Positions 9,255-19,283 of a stretch of 64,000 nt of DNA are shown piece after piece. The stretch comes from Pseudomonas viridiflava (GTDB lineage: Bacteria > Pseudomonadota > Gammaproteobacteria > Pseudomonadales > Pseudomonadaceae). The DNA is taken from the NCBI RefSeq assembly GCF_900589395.1, contig NZ_UUIS01000043.1, positions 1-64,000 on the forward strand, given 5' to 3'. The stretch's first letter is position 1. Every line of letters starts with the position of its first letter. A program made the position numbers and the translations under genes. The notes beneath the pieces were generated by a model that had not been told where the DNA came from, did not search any database, and worked only from the letters and a program-made list of their open reading frames with translations.

Positions 9255-10352
9255 ATGAAAACATTCGGCAAGACCCTTCTCGCGCTGTCCATGGCGGGCC
9301 TGATGACCGTTCACGCGCACGCCGCTGACAATGTCCTGCACGTCTACAACTGGTCCGATTACATTGCCCCGGACACCATTGCCAAGTTCGAGAAAGAGTC
9401 GGGCATCAAGGTCGTCTACGACGTCTTCGACAGCAACGAGACCCTTGAAGCCAAGCTGCTGGCGGGCAAGTCCGGCTATGACGTGGTCGTGCCGAGCAAC
9501 AACTTCCTGGCCAAGCAGATCAAGGCCGGTGTCTATCAGGAGCTGGACCGCTCGAAGCTGCCGAACTGGAAAAACCTCGACCCCGACCTGCTCAAGGCCG
9601 TGGGCGATGCCAGCGACAAGGGCAACAAGTTCGCCTTCCCGTACATGTGGGGCACCATCGGGATCGGCTACAACCCCGAGAAGGTCAAGGCTGCGCTGGG
9701 CGTCGACACGATCGATTCGTGGGACGTGGTGCTCAAGCCGGAGAACATCGCCAAGCTCAAGAGCTGCGGCGTAAGCTTCCTGGACTCGCCGACCGAGATG
9801 ATTCCGGTGGCGCTGCACTACCTGGGCTACCCGACCGACAGCGAAGACAAGAAGCAACTGGCCGAAGCCGAAGCGCTGTGGCTGAAGATCCGTCCTTCGA
9901 TTGCCTACTTCCATTCCTCCAAGTACATCTCGGACCTGGCCAACGGCAACATCTGCGTGGCCATCGGCTACTCGGGTGACCTGGAGCAAGCCAAGGAACG
10001 CGCCAAGGAAGCCGGTGACAAGGTCAAGCTGTCCTACGCCATCCCTAAAGAAGGCGCTGGCAGCTTCTATGACATGGTCGCCATTCCCAAGGATGCCGAA
10101 AACTTCGAGGCGGCCTATAAGTTCATGAATTTCCTGCTGCAGCCGGAAGTCATGGCCGAGATCACCAACGAAGTACGGTTCCCGAACGGCAACAAGGCCG
10201 CCACGCCGCTGGTCGACAAGGACATCTCGGGCGACCCGAGCATCTATCCACCGGCCGATGTGGTTGCCAAGCTGTATGCGATTTCCGATCTGCCGGCCGC
10301 GACCCAGCGCCTGCTGACCCGCAGCTGGACCAAGATCAAATCCGGTAAATAA
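9255..10352 (+). CDS. spuD: Periplasmic putrescine-binding protein SpuD (PotF family)
   Basis: 365-residue solute-binding protein with a signal peptide (1-23, cut after HAHA). The mature protein begins [20 protein letters not shown], the PotF/SpuD signature in which W and D/Y residues line the polyamine pocket. Later motifs are [20 protein letters not shown] and [20 protein letters not shown]. Directly homologous to the next gene, showing a tandem duplication. In P. aeruginosa SpuD prefers putrescine and SpuE spermidine; that split is assumed here by position only. It feeds the SpuFGH transporter. Confidence 0.92.
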   Translation: MKTFGKTLLALSMAGLMTVHAHAADNVLHVYNWSDYIAPDTIAKFEKESGIKVVYDVFDSNETLEAKLLAGKSGYDVVVPSNNFLAKQIKAGVYQELDRSKLPNWKNLDPDLLKAVGDASDKGNKFAFPYMWGTIGIGYNPEKVKAALGVDTIDSWDVVLKPENIAKLKSCGVSFLDSPTEMIPVALHYLGYPTDSEDKKQLAEAEALWLKIRPSIAYFHSSKYISDLANGNICVAIGYSGDLEQAKERAKEAGDKVKLSYAIPKEGAGSFYDMVAIPKDAENFEAAYKFMNFLLQPEVMAEITNEVRFPNGNKAATPLVDKDISGDPSIYPPADVVAKLYAISDLPAATQRLLTRSWTKIKSGK

Positions 10353-10374
10353 ACTGTCACAATTAGTGTAGAAG

Positions 10375-10398
10375 CTGCGTGGCCGGCCGGCCGCGCAG
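10375..10398. promoter_or_regulatory. GC-rich palindrome in the spuD-spuE gap
   Basis: CTGCG-T-GGCCGGCCGGCC-G-CGCAG forms a 24-bp near-perfect dyad about 23 bp after the spuD stop. There is no T run, so it is more likely an mRNA-stability or attenuating hairpin than a terminator. It would allow spuD to be expressed more strongly than the downstream genes. Confidence 0.6.
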
Positions 10399-10449
10399 TG
10401 CTTTCAAGCACAACGCACAAGAAGGTCAGTCGCGTACTGTTTCTTCTGA

Positions 10450-11598
<1,149 letters not shown>

Positions 11599-11630
11599 AA
11601 AACCAATGTCATGGGGTGTCACCTGCTAAA

Positions 11631-11677
11631 GCGGCCTTGGCCGCCAGGCGTGGCGCTCCATTCCCGGCTAAAGCCGG
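11631..11677. repeat. Pair of REP-like hairpins before spuF
   Basis: GCGGCC-TT-GGCCGC (11631-11644) and CCGGCTAAAGCCGG (11664-11677) are two short hairpins between spuE and spuF. A similar CCCGGCTAAAGCCGG hairpin recurs near 34158-34172, so this is a dispersed repeat. It may protect or separate parts of the spu message. Confidence 0.6.
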
Positions 11678-11705
11678 TCTTACATAATTGTTGGGAGTTT
11701 CACCC

Positions 11706-12848
11706 ATGGCAGTTGCCTCCGGCGCCTTCAAGAAATCCCTCGAAAGCGGCAAGAAGCCCAAAGAGGTTCTGCTCAAGGTCGACAGGGTCACCAAGAAGTT
11801 CGACGAGACCGTGGCGGTGGACGACGTGTCCCTGCAAATCAACAAGGGTGAAATCTTTGCCCTGCTGGGCGGTTCCGGCTCGGGCAAGTCCACGCTGCTG
11901 CGCATGCTGGCCGGCTTCGAGCGGCCCACCGAGGGGCGTATCTACCTCGATGGTGTCGACATCACCGACCTGCCGCCCTACGAGCGGCCGATCAACATGA
12001 TGTTCCAGTCCTATGCGTTGTTCCCGCACATGACCGTGGCCGACAACATCGCCTTCGGCCTCAAGCAGGACAAGCTGGGCAAGGCCGAGATCGACGAGCG
12101 CGTGGCCGAGATGCTCAAGCTGGTGCACATGACCCAGTACGCCAAGCGCAAGCCGCACCAGCTTTCCGGTGGTCAGCGCCAGCGCGTGGCCCTGGCCCGT
12201 TCGCTGGCCAAGAAGCCCAAGCTGTTGCTGCTCGACGAGCCGATGGGCGCACTGGACAAGAAACTGCGCTCGCAGATGCAGCTGGAGCTGGTCGAGATCA
12301 TCGAACGGGTCGGCGTGACCTGCGTGATGGTCACCCACGACCAGGAAGAGGCCATGACCATGGCCGAGCGCATCGCCATCATGCACCTGGGCTGGATCGC
12401 ACAGATCGGCAGCCCGATCGACATCTACGAAACCCCCACCAGCCGCCTGGTGTGCGAGTTCATCGGTAACGTTAACCTGTTCGACGGTGAAGTGGTCGAG
12501 GACATGGAAGGCTATGCACTGATCCAGAGCCCCGAGCTGGAGCGGCCGATCTATGTCGGCCACGGGGTCAGCACCTCGGTCGAAGACAAGAGCATCACCT
12601 ACGCCCTGCGTCCGGAAAAGCTGCTGATCACCACCGAGCCGCCGACCGTGGAGTACAACTGGTCACGCGGCAAGGTCCACGACATCGCCTACCTGGGCGG
12701 CCACTCGGTGTTCCACATCGAACTGCCCGGCGGCAAGCGCGTGCAGTCGTTCGTGGCCAACGCCGAGCGCCAGGGCGCGCGCCCTACCTGGGGCGATGAA
12801 GTGTACGTGTGGTGGGAAGACGACAGCGGCGTGGTACTGCGCTCATGA
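11706..12848 (+). CDS. spuF: Polyamine ABC transporter ATP-binding protein SpuF (PotG/PotA family)
   Basis: ABC ATPase of 380 residues from the ATG at 11706; GGGAG lies 9 nt upstream. The TTG at 11688 would put the start before that site. Walker A is GGSGSGKST (55-63), the signature LSGGQRQRVALARSL starts at about 153, and Walker B is LLLLDEPMGALD. The C-terminal third is a TOBE_2 regulatory domain (from about 280, including TYALRPEKLLI), as in PotA/PotG. It energises SpuGH. The stop overlaps the spuG start (ATGA at 12845). Confidence 0.93.
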   Translation: MAVASGAFKKSLESGKKPKEVLLKVDRVTKKFDETVAVDDVSLQINKGEIFALLGGSGSGKSTLLRMLAGFERPTEGRIYLDGVDITDLPPYERPINMMFQSYALFPHMTVADNIAFGLKQDKLGKAEIDERVAEMLKLVHMTQYAKRKPHQLSGGQRQRVALARSLAKKPKLLLLDEPMGALDKKLRSQMQLELVEIIERVGVTCVMVTHDQEEAMTMAERIAIMHLGWIAQIGSPIDIYETPTSRLVCEFIGNVNLFDGEVVEDMEGYALIQSPELERPIYVGHGVSTSVEDKSITYALRPEKLLITTEPPTVEYNWSRGKVHDIAYLGGHSVFHIELPGGKRVQSFVANAERQGARPTWGDEVYVWWEDDSGVVLRS

Positions 12849-13765
12849 AAATCCGCAAGCTCAAGCGCACCCTGGGGCGCATCACGCCCAACGGGCGGCA
12901 ACTGGTCATCGGCGCGCCGTTCCTGTGGCTGTTCCTGTTCTTCGCCTTGCCGTTCCTGATCGTGCTCAAGATCAGCTTCGCCGAAGCCGACGTGGCGATT
13001 CCGCCGTACACCGAAGTCTTCAGCTACGCCGAAGAAAAGCTGCAACTGATCTTCAACTTCGGCAACTACACGCTGCTGGCAGGTGACGAGCTGTACCTGG
13101 CGGCCTACCTGGGCTCATTGAAGGTCGCGTTCTTCAGCACCCTGTTGTGCCTGGTGATCGGCTACCCGATGGCTTACGCCATCGCCAATGCGCGCAAGGA
13201 CATCCAGACCGTCTTGCTGCTGCTGATCATGATGCCGACCTGGACCGCGATCCTGATCCGCGTCTATGCCTGGATGGGCATTCTGGGCAACAACGGCCTG
13301 CTCAACGAAGCCCTGCTGTGGCTGGGGCTGATCGACACGCCGCTGCAAATCCTCAACACCAACGTGGCGGTCTACATCGGCGTGGTCTACTCGTACCTGC
13401 CGTTCATGATCCTGCCGCTCTACGCCAACCTGGTCAAACACGACCAGAGCCTGCTGGAAGCGGCGTCCGACCTGGGCTCGAGCACCTTCAACAGCTTCTG
13501 GAAAATCACCGTGCCCCTGTCGAAAAACGGCATCATCGCCGGCTGCATGCTGGTGTTCATCCCGGTGGTGGGCGAATTCGTCATCCCCGAACTGCTCGGC
13601 GGCCCGGAAACGCTGATGATCGGCAAGGTGCTGTGGCAGGAATTTTTCAATAACCGCGACTGGCCGGTGGCTTCGGCACTGGCGGTCATCATGCTGCTGG
13701 TGCTGATCGTGCCCATCATCCTGTTCAACCGCAGTCAGGCCAAAGAACTGGAGGGCAAGGCATGA
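12845..13765 (+). CDS. spuG: Polyamine ABC transporter permease SpuG (PotH family)
   Basis: 306-residue inner-membrane permease from the ATG at 12845, which overlaps the spuF stop. About six membrane segments are visible, the first near 20-42 (FLWLFLFFALPFLIVLKISF). The ATPase-contact loop is EAASDLGSSTFNSFWKITVP followed by LS. It partners SpuH in the membrane. The stop overlaps the spuH start by 4 bp (ATGA at 13762), so spuF-G-H are translationally coupled. Confidence 0.93.
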   Translation: MKIRKLKRTLGRITPNGRQLVIGAPFLWLFLFFALPFLIVLKISFAEADVAIPPYTEVFSYAEEKLQLIFNFGNYTLLAGDELYLAAYLGSLKVAFFSTLLCLVIGYPMAYAIANARKDIQTVLLLLIMMPTWTAILIRVYAWMGILGNNGLLNEALLWLGLIDTPLQILNTNVAVYIGVVYSYLPFMILPLYANLVKHDQSLLEAASDLGSSTFNSFWKITVPLSKNGIIAGCMLVFIPVVGEFVIPELLGGPETLMIGKVLWQEFFNNRDWPVASALAVIMLLVLIVPIILFNRSQAKELEGKA

Positions 13766-14622
13766 GAGGGTTCAAGTTCTCCAACCTGATGCTGGTGGTG
13801 GGCCTGCTGTTCATCTACCTGCCGATGCTGATCCTGGTGATCTACTCGTTCAACGACTCGCGCCTGGTGACGGTGTGGGGCGGCTGGTCGATCAAGTGGT
13901 ACGTGGGCCTTTTGGACAACACGCAACTGATGGGCTCGGTGATGCGCTCGCTGGAGGTGGCGTTCTACACCGCCATCGCCGCCGTGGCGCTGGGCACCAT
14001 GGCCGCCTTCGTGCTGACCCGCATCTCGCGCTTCAAGGGCCGTACGGCCTTTGGCGGGCTGGTCACCGCGCCCCTGGTCATGCCCGAGGTGATCACCGGC
14101 CTGTCGCTGCTGCTGCTGTTCGTGGCCATGGCGCAACTGATCGGCTGGCCGGCCGAGCGCGGCCTGCTGACCATCTGGATCGCCCACACCACCTTCTGCA
14201 CCGCCTACGTGGCGGTGGTGGTCTCGGCGCGCCTGCGTGAACTGGACCTGTCGATCGAAGAAGCCGCCATGGACCTGGGCGCGCGGCCCTGGAAAGTGTT
14301 CTTCCTGATCACCATCCCGATGATCGCGCCATCGCTGGCCGCCGGCGGCATGATGTCCTTCGCGCTGTCGCTGGACGACCTGGTGCTGGCCAGCTTCGTC
14401 TCCGGTCCCGGCTCGACCACCTTGCCGATGGAGGTGTTCTCCGCCGTGCGCCTGGGGGTCAAGCCCGAGATCAACGCCGTGGCCAGCCTGATCCTGCTGG
14501 CGGTGTCGCTGGCCACCTTCCTGGTCTGGTACTTCACCCGCCAGGCCGAAGAGCGGCGCAAGAAGGCGATCCAGCAAGCCATCGAAGAGGGCGCCAACTG
14601 GCAACAGCCGGCCAAGGCCTGA
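13762..14622 (+). CDS. spuH: Polyamine ABC transporter permease SpuH (PotI family)
   Basis: 286-residue inner-membrane permease with about six hydrophobic segments. Its loop [20 protein letters not shown] with P and MIAPS following is the EAA motif of PotI/PotC-type permeases. Last gene of the spu operon. No U-run terminator follows; the inverted-repeat element at 14651 begins 29 bp downstream and may act as the transcript end. Confidence 0.93.
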   Translation: MRGFKFSNLMLVVGLLFIYLPMLILVIYSFNDSRLVTVWGGWSIKWYVGLLDNTQLMGSVMRSLEVAFYTAIAAVALGTMAAFVLTRISRFKGRTAFGGLVTAPLVMPEVITGLSLLLLFVAMAQLIGWPAERGLLTIWIAHTTFCTAYVAVVVSARLRELDLSIEEAAMDLGARPWKVFFLITIPMIAPSLAAGGMMSFALSLDDLVLASFVSGPGSTTLPMEVFSAVRLGVKPEINAVASLILLAVSLATFLVWYFTRQAEERRKKAIQQAIEEGANWQQPAKA

Positions 14623-14650
14623 AACCTGGCAGCTCCTGCGGGCCTCCCCC

Positions 14651-14805
14651 GTAGGAGCGCGCTCTGCCCGCGACCGAGTGCGTCAGCAGTCGTAAATTTT
14701 CAGCGTTTCCGAGATTTTGAATGTGTTCACAATCATAAACGTGTGGCGGCTCATCAATTTTGCGAGCGCTAACGCACTCGGTCGCGGGCAGAGCGCGCTC
14801 CTACA
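14651..14805. repeat. Composite inverted-repeat element B (after spuH)
   Basis: Arms of 33 bp are perfect inverted copies (GTAGGAGCGCGCTCTGCCC... to ...GAGTGCGT and its complement ending CTAC at 14804). The core runs in the opposite orientation to element A: it reads GCAGTCGTAAATTTTCAGCG on the left and AATTTTGCGAGCGCTAACGC on the right. It also carries a longer middle with TGTTCACAATCATAAACG. The remaining 120 bp up to the next gene show no other feature. Confidence 0.9.
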
Positions 14806-14927
14806 GCATCAGATGCCGATTCCGGGCATTGCCGTAATCCTGTAGGACCATTCCGATTTACCCGTAAGCCCTGAATTCTCCGCTTTCCGCTTGCTAGGCT
14901 GCGTCGCCTCACCCCGAGGAACGGTCG

Positions 14928-15932
14928 ATGGCCGAACCCACCCGCACCAATAAATTCACGTCCGACTTCAGAGGCGAACCCACGCCGATGCCGCAACTGC
15001 TGGAACGTGGCCAGCCCAACCACCCGCCGCCTCATCGACCGCCACCCCCGCCGGTCTACACCTTTGAAAATCCTCCTCCCAGAACGCGCTACCAGCCAGA
15101 GCCGGTGCCTGGAGAAGAGCCCGGCTTTTACATCGTCGAACGCAGCCAGTCCCCGGCCGCACTGGAACCGCTGAGTCCGCAAGAGGCGGACTTCATGATG
15201 AAGTACGCGGGAGAGATCGCGGCGTTTACCGGCGAGACATCGACCTGGCTGGGGGTGAGTGCGGCGGTGATGGAGGCGCACTTGGCGAAGTTGGGCGACA
15301 TCCTGAAAAAAATCGAGAAACATCATCAAGATAGCTTTCGGCAATATGGGCATCTCAATTCGCCTGAGTTTTTTACCCAGCGCAGAGAACTGCTCAAGGA
15401 GCTTGATGCGCAATTGTTGAACTCTAAGCGTGTGCGTGGGTTGACCACGTTCAATGACCAGGGGACGTTAAAAAATGCATTAGGCATTTCCAGTCGCAGC
15501 CTTGTACATCATTGGAAAAGGGCGGGCGTTGACGGAGGTATTCCTGGCTATGCCTCACATGTGAGAGCAATCAGTCGCGCCATCACATGGATGAAAGCAG
15601 GCGGTTTTATCGGTATAGGCATTGGCGGTGTTTCTGGACTCGTGGCGATTCAAGAGGTGTGTCAGGCTGGTAACGAAGAGGCGTGCAGGAAGATCAAGTT
15701 TGTAGAGGGCGGAAAGTTTTTAGGCTCGAGCGGTATCGGCTTAGCAGGAGGTACTGCCGGTGCTTCGGTGGCAACACCGGTTTGTCTTGCAATCGGTGTC
15801 CCGACTGCTGGCATCGGCAGCGTTGCGTGTGCGGTTGCTGTTGTGGGTGTTGCGGCATTTGTGGGAACGCTTTCCGGAGGCTGGCTAGGTGAGCTTGGGG
15901 GAGAGCTGCTCTATGAAAGTGAATGGTTATGA
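14928..15932 (+). CDS. Predicted membrane-acting toxin with C-terminal glycine-zipper domain
   Basis: A 334-residue protein of no family I can name with certainty. It has no signal peptide. The N-terminus is Pro-rich and probably disordered (about 30-62, PPPHRPPPPPVY). Residues 85-165 are mostly charged helix. The C-terminal third is hydrophobic and rich in Gly and Ala (222-242 and 261-322, for example GIGIGGVSGLVA and SSGIGLAGGTAGASVA), with four Cys (245, 253, 286, 301). Such glycine-zipper ends occur in pore-forming bacteriocins and type VI effectors. It overlaps the next gene, a polytopic membrane protein, in the toxin-then-immunity order. ATG preceded by GAGGAA. The 3' half is clearly lower in GC than its neighbours. 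Toxicity is inferred, not shown. Confidence 0.6.
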   Translation: MAEPTRTNKFTSDFRGEPTPMPQLLERGQPNHPPPHRPPPPPVYTFENPPPRTRYQPEPVPGEEPGFYIVERSQSPAALEPLSPQEADFMMKYAGEIAAFTGETSTWLGVSAAVMEAHLAKLGDILKKIEKHHQDSFRQYGHLNSPEFFTQRRELLKELDAQLLNSKRVRGLTTFNDQGTLKNALGISSRSLVHHWKRAGVDGGIPGYASHVRAISRAITWMKAGGFIGIGIGGVSGLVAIQEVCQAGNEEACRKIKFVEGGKFLGSSGIGLAGGTAGASVATPVCLAIGVPTAGIGSVACAVAVVGVAAFVGTLSGGWLGELGGELLYESEWL

Positions 15933-16735
15933 ACAATCACCTACTCTGGTTTTTCGGGTGGTGTGTGGTTTTTTATACTGCGCCCATCGCGATGATCATG
16001 ACCCATATTGTTCTGGGTGCGTATGTCCGCCGTTTTTTTTTGGCTGCCATGCTGGAGGCGTTGAAAAACAGTCTTCTGTTTTCTTCTCGCCATGCTCGGG
16101 GACTGGATGATCAGGGCTCGCTGTACCGCAACCTGTTACTGCTCGACATGGGCGTTGCGTTTGTTTTTTCCAGGGTCAATATCCATTCTGGTGTTCTGGA
16201 TGCTGAAGACCTGGCCAGGTTTCCCCGTCGCTTTCGAATAATGGCGGTCATCAACGCAGGTTGTTTTTATGGTGCCATGCTTGCCATGTTGATCGTTTTT
16301 CCGGCGATGCAATGGGAGCGCTTTGTCAGGACCGGCCAGGTTTTTGATGTGAATGCAGCGTTTCAAGTCTTGCTCTATGGCAGCCCGGTCATCGCTTTAT
16401 CGATCACTTGGGGATTGACGGTCTACGCCGTCCATTACCACCTGCCTACCATGCTGGATGCGATCAAGCGCGGCCCTTTATCCAGACTCAGCCAGGCGAT
16501 GGCGATAGGAGAAGGACAAGCCTCTTGGCGCAGCATGCTGTTCATCAGACTCAGCAGGGCAGTGGTTTTCAAAAGCAGCAAGAAAAGCGATGCCATTCAC
16601 GACATATTTGACCTTGATGCATTGCCAGTCAGTTTCAAGCGCCTGGCGGTGGCCAGTCTGCTCTGCCTGCACATGGGTATAAGCGGGCTGGTCATTGCTG
16701 GCCTGGTGTATGCGCTGCGCGACACTGCCGTATGA
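15929..16735 (+). CDS. Predicted four-helix membrane protein, candidate immunity protein
   Basis: 268 residues from the ATG at 15929, whose ATGA overlaps the stop of the upstream gene; the ATG at 15923 is an alternative. Predicted membrane segments lie at about 7-30, 104-127, 148-170 and 238-262, with soluble loops between. This layout resembles inner-membrane immunity proteins that block pore-forming toxins, and the tight coupling to the putative toxin supports that. One 60-bp line (16141-16200) has 29 G+C, against 43 of 60 in a spuH line (14401-14460), so transfer is likely. No named family was recognised. Confidence 0.6.
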   Translation: MNNHLLWFFGWCVVFYTAPIAMIMTHIVLGAYVRRFFLAAMLEALKNSLLFSSRHARGLDDQGSLYRNLLLLDMGVAFVFSRVNIHSGVLDAEDLARFPRRFRIMAVINAGCFYGAMLAMLIVFPAMQWERFVRTGQVFDVNAAFQVLLYGSPVIALSITWGLTVYAVHYHLPTMLDAIKRGPLSRLSQAMAIGEGQASWRSMLFIRLSRAVVFKSSKKSDAIHDIFDLDALPVSFKRLAVASLLCLHMGISGLVIAGLVYALRDTAV

Positions 16736-16750
16736 CCGAATCCATAGCGA

Positions 16751-17683
16751 TTAATACGGATCACCCACCCCCACCTGCAACGCCTCCACCAACAACCGCG
16801 CCGGTGCCGACAGTGGGCTGTTATGCCGGCTGACCAGCGAGAACGGTTCGCTGCGTGATTGCAGCGCCAGCGCCAGGGGGGCGATGCCCATGCCGCGGGC
16901 ACTCTCGGCGACCGATTGCGGCAGTACGGCCACGCGCTGCGGGTCCTGCTGCAGCAGGGTCAGGGTGGCGAAGGTTGAAGCGGTTTCGATGGCAAAGCGT
17001 GGAAAATCCAGCCCGGCCTGGCTGAATTCGCGCTCCAGCACCCGGCGCATGGGCATGTTGGTCGGGTAGACGATCCAGTCATGGCCTTCAAGATCAGCCA
17101 GCGTCAGGCGTGAAGCACCGGCCAGCGGGTGCCGGGTGTTGGCCACGACCCGCAAGGCTTCCGCTGCCAGGGGCAGGCAGTCGTAGGCATCGGGACGCTG
17201 ACTGACGCTGGTTCGGCAGATGGCCAGGTCGAGCCGGCCCTGGTCGATCAGGCCCAGCAGTCGGGCGCTGGTGTCCTCGACGATTTCCACCGACAACTCC
17301 GGCTGGGTCTGGCGCAGGCGGGCCAGGCTGTCGACCAGCAAGGGCACAGCGCCCATCACCGTGCCCACGGCAATGCGCCCGCCCTGGCCTTGCAGGATGC
17401 CGAGCATTTCTTCGCGCAGGTGCGCCATGTCGCTGTGGATCAGCCGCGCATAGCGAATCACGCAGCGTCCCAAGTCGTTGGGCTCAAGGCCCTGGCTGGT
17501 GCGGGTGAATAACCGGGTGCCGAACGCCGATTCGATTTCGTTGAGCGCCTGGGTCGCGCCCGGCTGGGTGATCGACACCTGTTCGGCGGCCTTGTGCAGC
17601 GAGCCGTGGTCATCCAGCGCAATCAACAGGCGCAGCTGTTTGAGGCGCAAGCGGGAAATCAGCGAGGAGAGCGGTGCAATCAT
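16751..17683 (-). CDS. LysR-family transcriptional regulator (GbpR-like)
   Basis: 310-residue LysR-type regulator. The winged helix-turn-helix is at about 12-70 (LKQLRLLIALDDHGSLHKAA and TQPGATQALNEIESAFGTRL). The effector domain is at about 95-300. It is divergent from the GguC/AraD1 gene, with about 105 bp between them, the usual arrangement for a LysR regulator and its target. Related regulators (GbpR) control galactose/arabinose utilisation, which fits the neighbouring sugar-acid genes. The effector is unknown. Confidence 0.88.
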   Translation of the reverse strand: MIAPLSSLISRLRLKQLRLLIALDDHGSLHKAAEQVSITQPGATQALNEIESAFGTRLFTRTSQGLEPNDLGRCVIRYARLIHSDMAHLREEMLGILQGQGGRIAVGTVMGAVPLLVDSLARLRQTQPELSVEIVEDTSARLLGLIDQGRLDLAICRTSVSQRPDAYDCLPLAAEALRVVANTRHPLAGASRLTLADLEGHDWIVYPTNMPMRRVLEREFSQAGLDFPRFAIETASTFATLTLLQQDPQRVAVLPQSVAESARGMGIAPLALALQSRSEPFSLVSRHNSPLSAPARLLVEALQVGVGDPY

Positions 17684-17788
17684 GGGGATAAGCGCCCGTT
17701 ATCACGTCATCAATGGTCGTCATTAGGCAGGCCATCGGTGGATTCGTAAAGTGTTGGCCATCTCATTCATAACAAGAAGGCCATGACC

Positions 17789-18784
17789 ATGCGATTGATC
17801 CAGTACCAGACCGCGACCGGCGAGCGCCGCGTCGGACTTGTCGACGGCGAGCAAGTGCACACCGTGCTGGCCACCAGCAGCACCCGCGAGCTGGCGCTGG
17901 CCGCCATCGGCGCCGGCCACGGTCTGCAGGACGAAGTGCTCAAGCGCGGCAGCGAACCCGGCCCGCTGTACCGTGAACTGCTCGAAGGCGGCCTGGTGCT
18001 GGCGCCGCTGGACCATGAAGACCCGGCCCATTGCCTGGTCAGCGGCACCGGCCTGACCCACCTGGGCAGCGCCGACACCCGCGACAAGATGCACCAGAAA
18101 AAGGACCAGGATGAAGCGACCCTGACCGACACGGCGCGGATGTTTCGCTGGGGCGTGGAGGGCGGCAAGCCGGGAGCCGGGCAGGTGGGCGCGCAGCCGG
18201 AGTGGTTCTACAAAGGCGACGGCAGCATCGTGCTGCGCCCCGGCGCCGACTTTCCATTGCCCACCTTTGCCGAAGACGTCGGCGAGGAACCCGAACTGGT
18301 CGGCCTGTATGTGATCGGCCCGGACAGCAAACCGTACCGCCTGGGCTATGCGCTGGGCAACGAGCTGTCTGACCATGTGCTGGAGCGGCGCAGCTACCTG
18401 TACCTGGCCCATTCCAAGCTGCGGTTCTGTGCCTATGGCCCGGAATTGCGCATCGGCGCGCTGCCGGCAAACCTGGTCGGCACCAGCCGCATTCATCGCA
18501 ATGGTGAAGTGCTGTGGGAAAAGGAATTTCTCAGCGGCGAACAGAACATGTGCCACAGCCTGGAAAACCTTGAATACCACCACTTCAAGTACCGCCAGTT
18601 CCTGCGCCCGGGAGATGTGCACGTGCACTTTTTCGGCACTGCCACGCTGTCGTTCGCCGACGCAATCAAGCCGCAGCCAGGCGACACCTTCGAAATCGAG
18701 ATCCCGGAATTCGGCGCCGCGCTTCGCACCGGCATCGTGCAGGATGACGAGCCGCTGGCGCCGGGGGGGATTGTCGGGCTTTGA
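17789..18784 (+). CDS. GguC / AraD1-family protein (FAH-fold sugar-acid dehydratase candidate)
   Basis: 331-residue protein of the fumarylacetoacetate-hydrolase-related AraD1/GguC family. Members are linked to dehydration of 2-keto-3-deoxy pentonates in the non-phosphorylative arabinose pathway. Visible motifs are GTGLTHLGSADTRDKMH in the middle and GNELSDHVLERRSYLYLAHS with IGALPANLVGTSRIHRNGE toward the C-terminus. AGAAGG at 17775-17780 sits 8 nt from the ATG at 17789 but only 2 nt from the ATG at 17783, so 17789 was chosen. It is probably controlled by the divergent LysR gene. The biochemical role is inferred from family and from the nearby IlvD/Edd dehydratase. Confidence 0.82.
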   Translation: MRLIQYQTATGERRVGLVDGEQVHTVLATSSTRELALAAIGAGHGLQDEVLKRGSEPGPLYRELLEGGLVLAPLDHEDPAHCLVSGTGLTHLGSADTRDKMHQKKDQDEATLTDTARMFRWGVEGGKPGAGQVGAQPEWFYKGDGSIVLRPGADFPLPTFAEDVGEEPELVGLYVIGPDSKPYRLGYALGNELSDHVLERRSYLYLAHSKLRFCAYGPELRIGALPANLVGTSRIHRNGEVLWEKEFLSGEQNMCHSLENLEYHHFKYRQFLRPGDVHVHFFGTATLSFADAIKPQPGDTFEIEIPEFGAALRTGIVQDDEPLAPGGIVGL

Positions 18785-18846
18785 GCCAACGCTGTATGGA
18801 CAAGCGCATAGCCGCCACGCCAAGGCGCAGAACTGATTGGAACGCA

Positions 18847-19001
18847 GTAGGAGCGCGCTTGCCCGCGACCGAGTGCGTAGCGCTCGCAAAATTGATGAAA
18901 CGCCACAAATTTACGACCTTAAATCTACGAAACGCCACAAATTTACGACTGCTAACGCACTCGGTCGCGGGCAAGACGGATGGCCGCCCCCGCGCTCCTA
19001 C
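18847..19001. repeat. Composite inverted-repeat element C
   Basis: Left arm GTAGGAGCGCGCTTGCCCGC onward starts at 18847; the right arm ends at 19001. The right arm carries a 15-nt insertion (ACGGATGGCCGCCCC) after GGGCAAG. The core has the A orientation (CGTAGCGCTCGCAAAATTGA ... TTTACGACTGCTAACGCA), with the unit GAAACGCCACAAATTTACGA occurring twice. Confidence 0.88.
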
Positions 19002-19165
19002 AGCGGAGTCAGGACATTCATGACGGTATCGAGTGCCACGCGGGTGTCGTCCACTTGCACCCGCGAGGCGTGGCGGGCGGCCAGGGCGACAATCTCCGGT
19101 TCCAGAATGCGCCGCACCCCGGCCAGGGTGTTGAAGAACTCGCTGTGCGGCGTGGACTGCATCAG
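18998..19165 (-). pseudogene. Remnant of a GntR/FadR-family regulator (FCD domain fragment)
   Basis: On the minus strand an open frame reads FFNTLAGVRRILEPEIVALA then ARHASRVQVDDTRVALDTVM. This matches the start of the FCD ligand domain of FadR-subfamily GntR regulators (the R-x-x-[IL]-EP-x-x-A-x-L-AA pattern). The upstream end runs into a REP sequence (19167-19190), so no helix-turn-helix is present. The downstream end stops at a TAG supplied by the edge of element C (18998-19000). About 55 codons of regulator survive. It is adjacent to the IlvD/Edd dehydratase, the kind of gene such regulators control. Confidence 0.65.
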
Positions 19166-19166
19166 C

Positions 19167-19190
19167 CAGAACAAGCCGCCTCCCACAGGT
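19167..19190. repeat. REP sequence abutting the GntR remnant
   Basis: AGAACAAGCCGCCTCCCACA is the reverse form of TGTGGGAGGCGGCTTGTTCT, the same REP pattern as at 59651 and 60766. It marks the upstream break of the GntR fragment. The 90 bp between it and the dehydratase gene contain no other clear feature. Confidence 0.6.
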
Positions 19191-19283
19191 CCAGTGTTTG
19201 CTGCGCTACAGCGTTCCGCCAAGGCGGCACGCTGTCAGTGACACAGGGTAGGTCCTGCTGCGCTCCAGCCCGGTGGACGTGGG

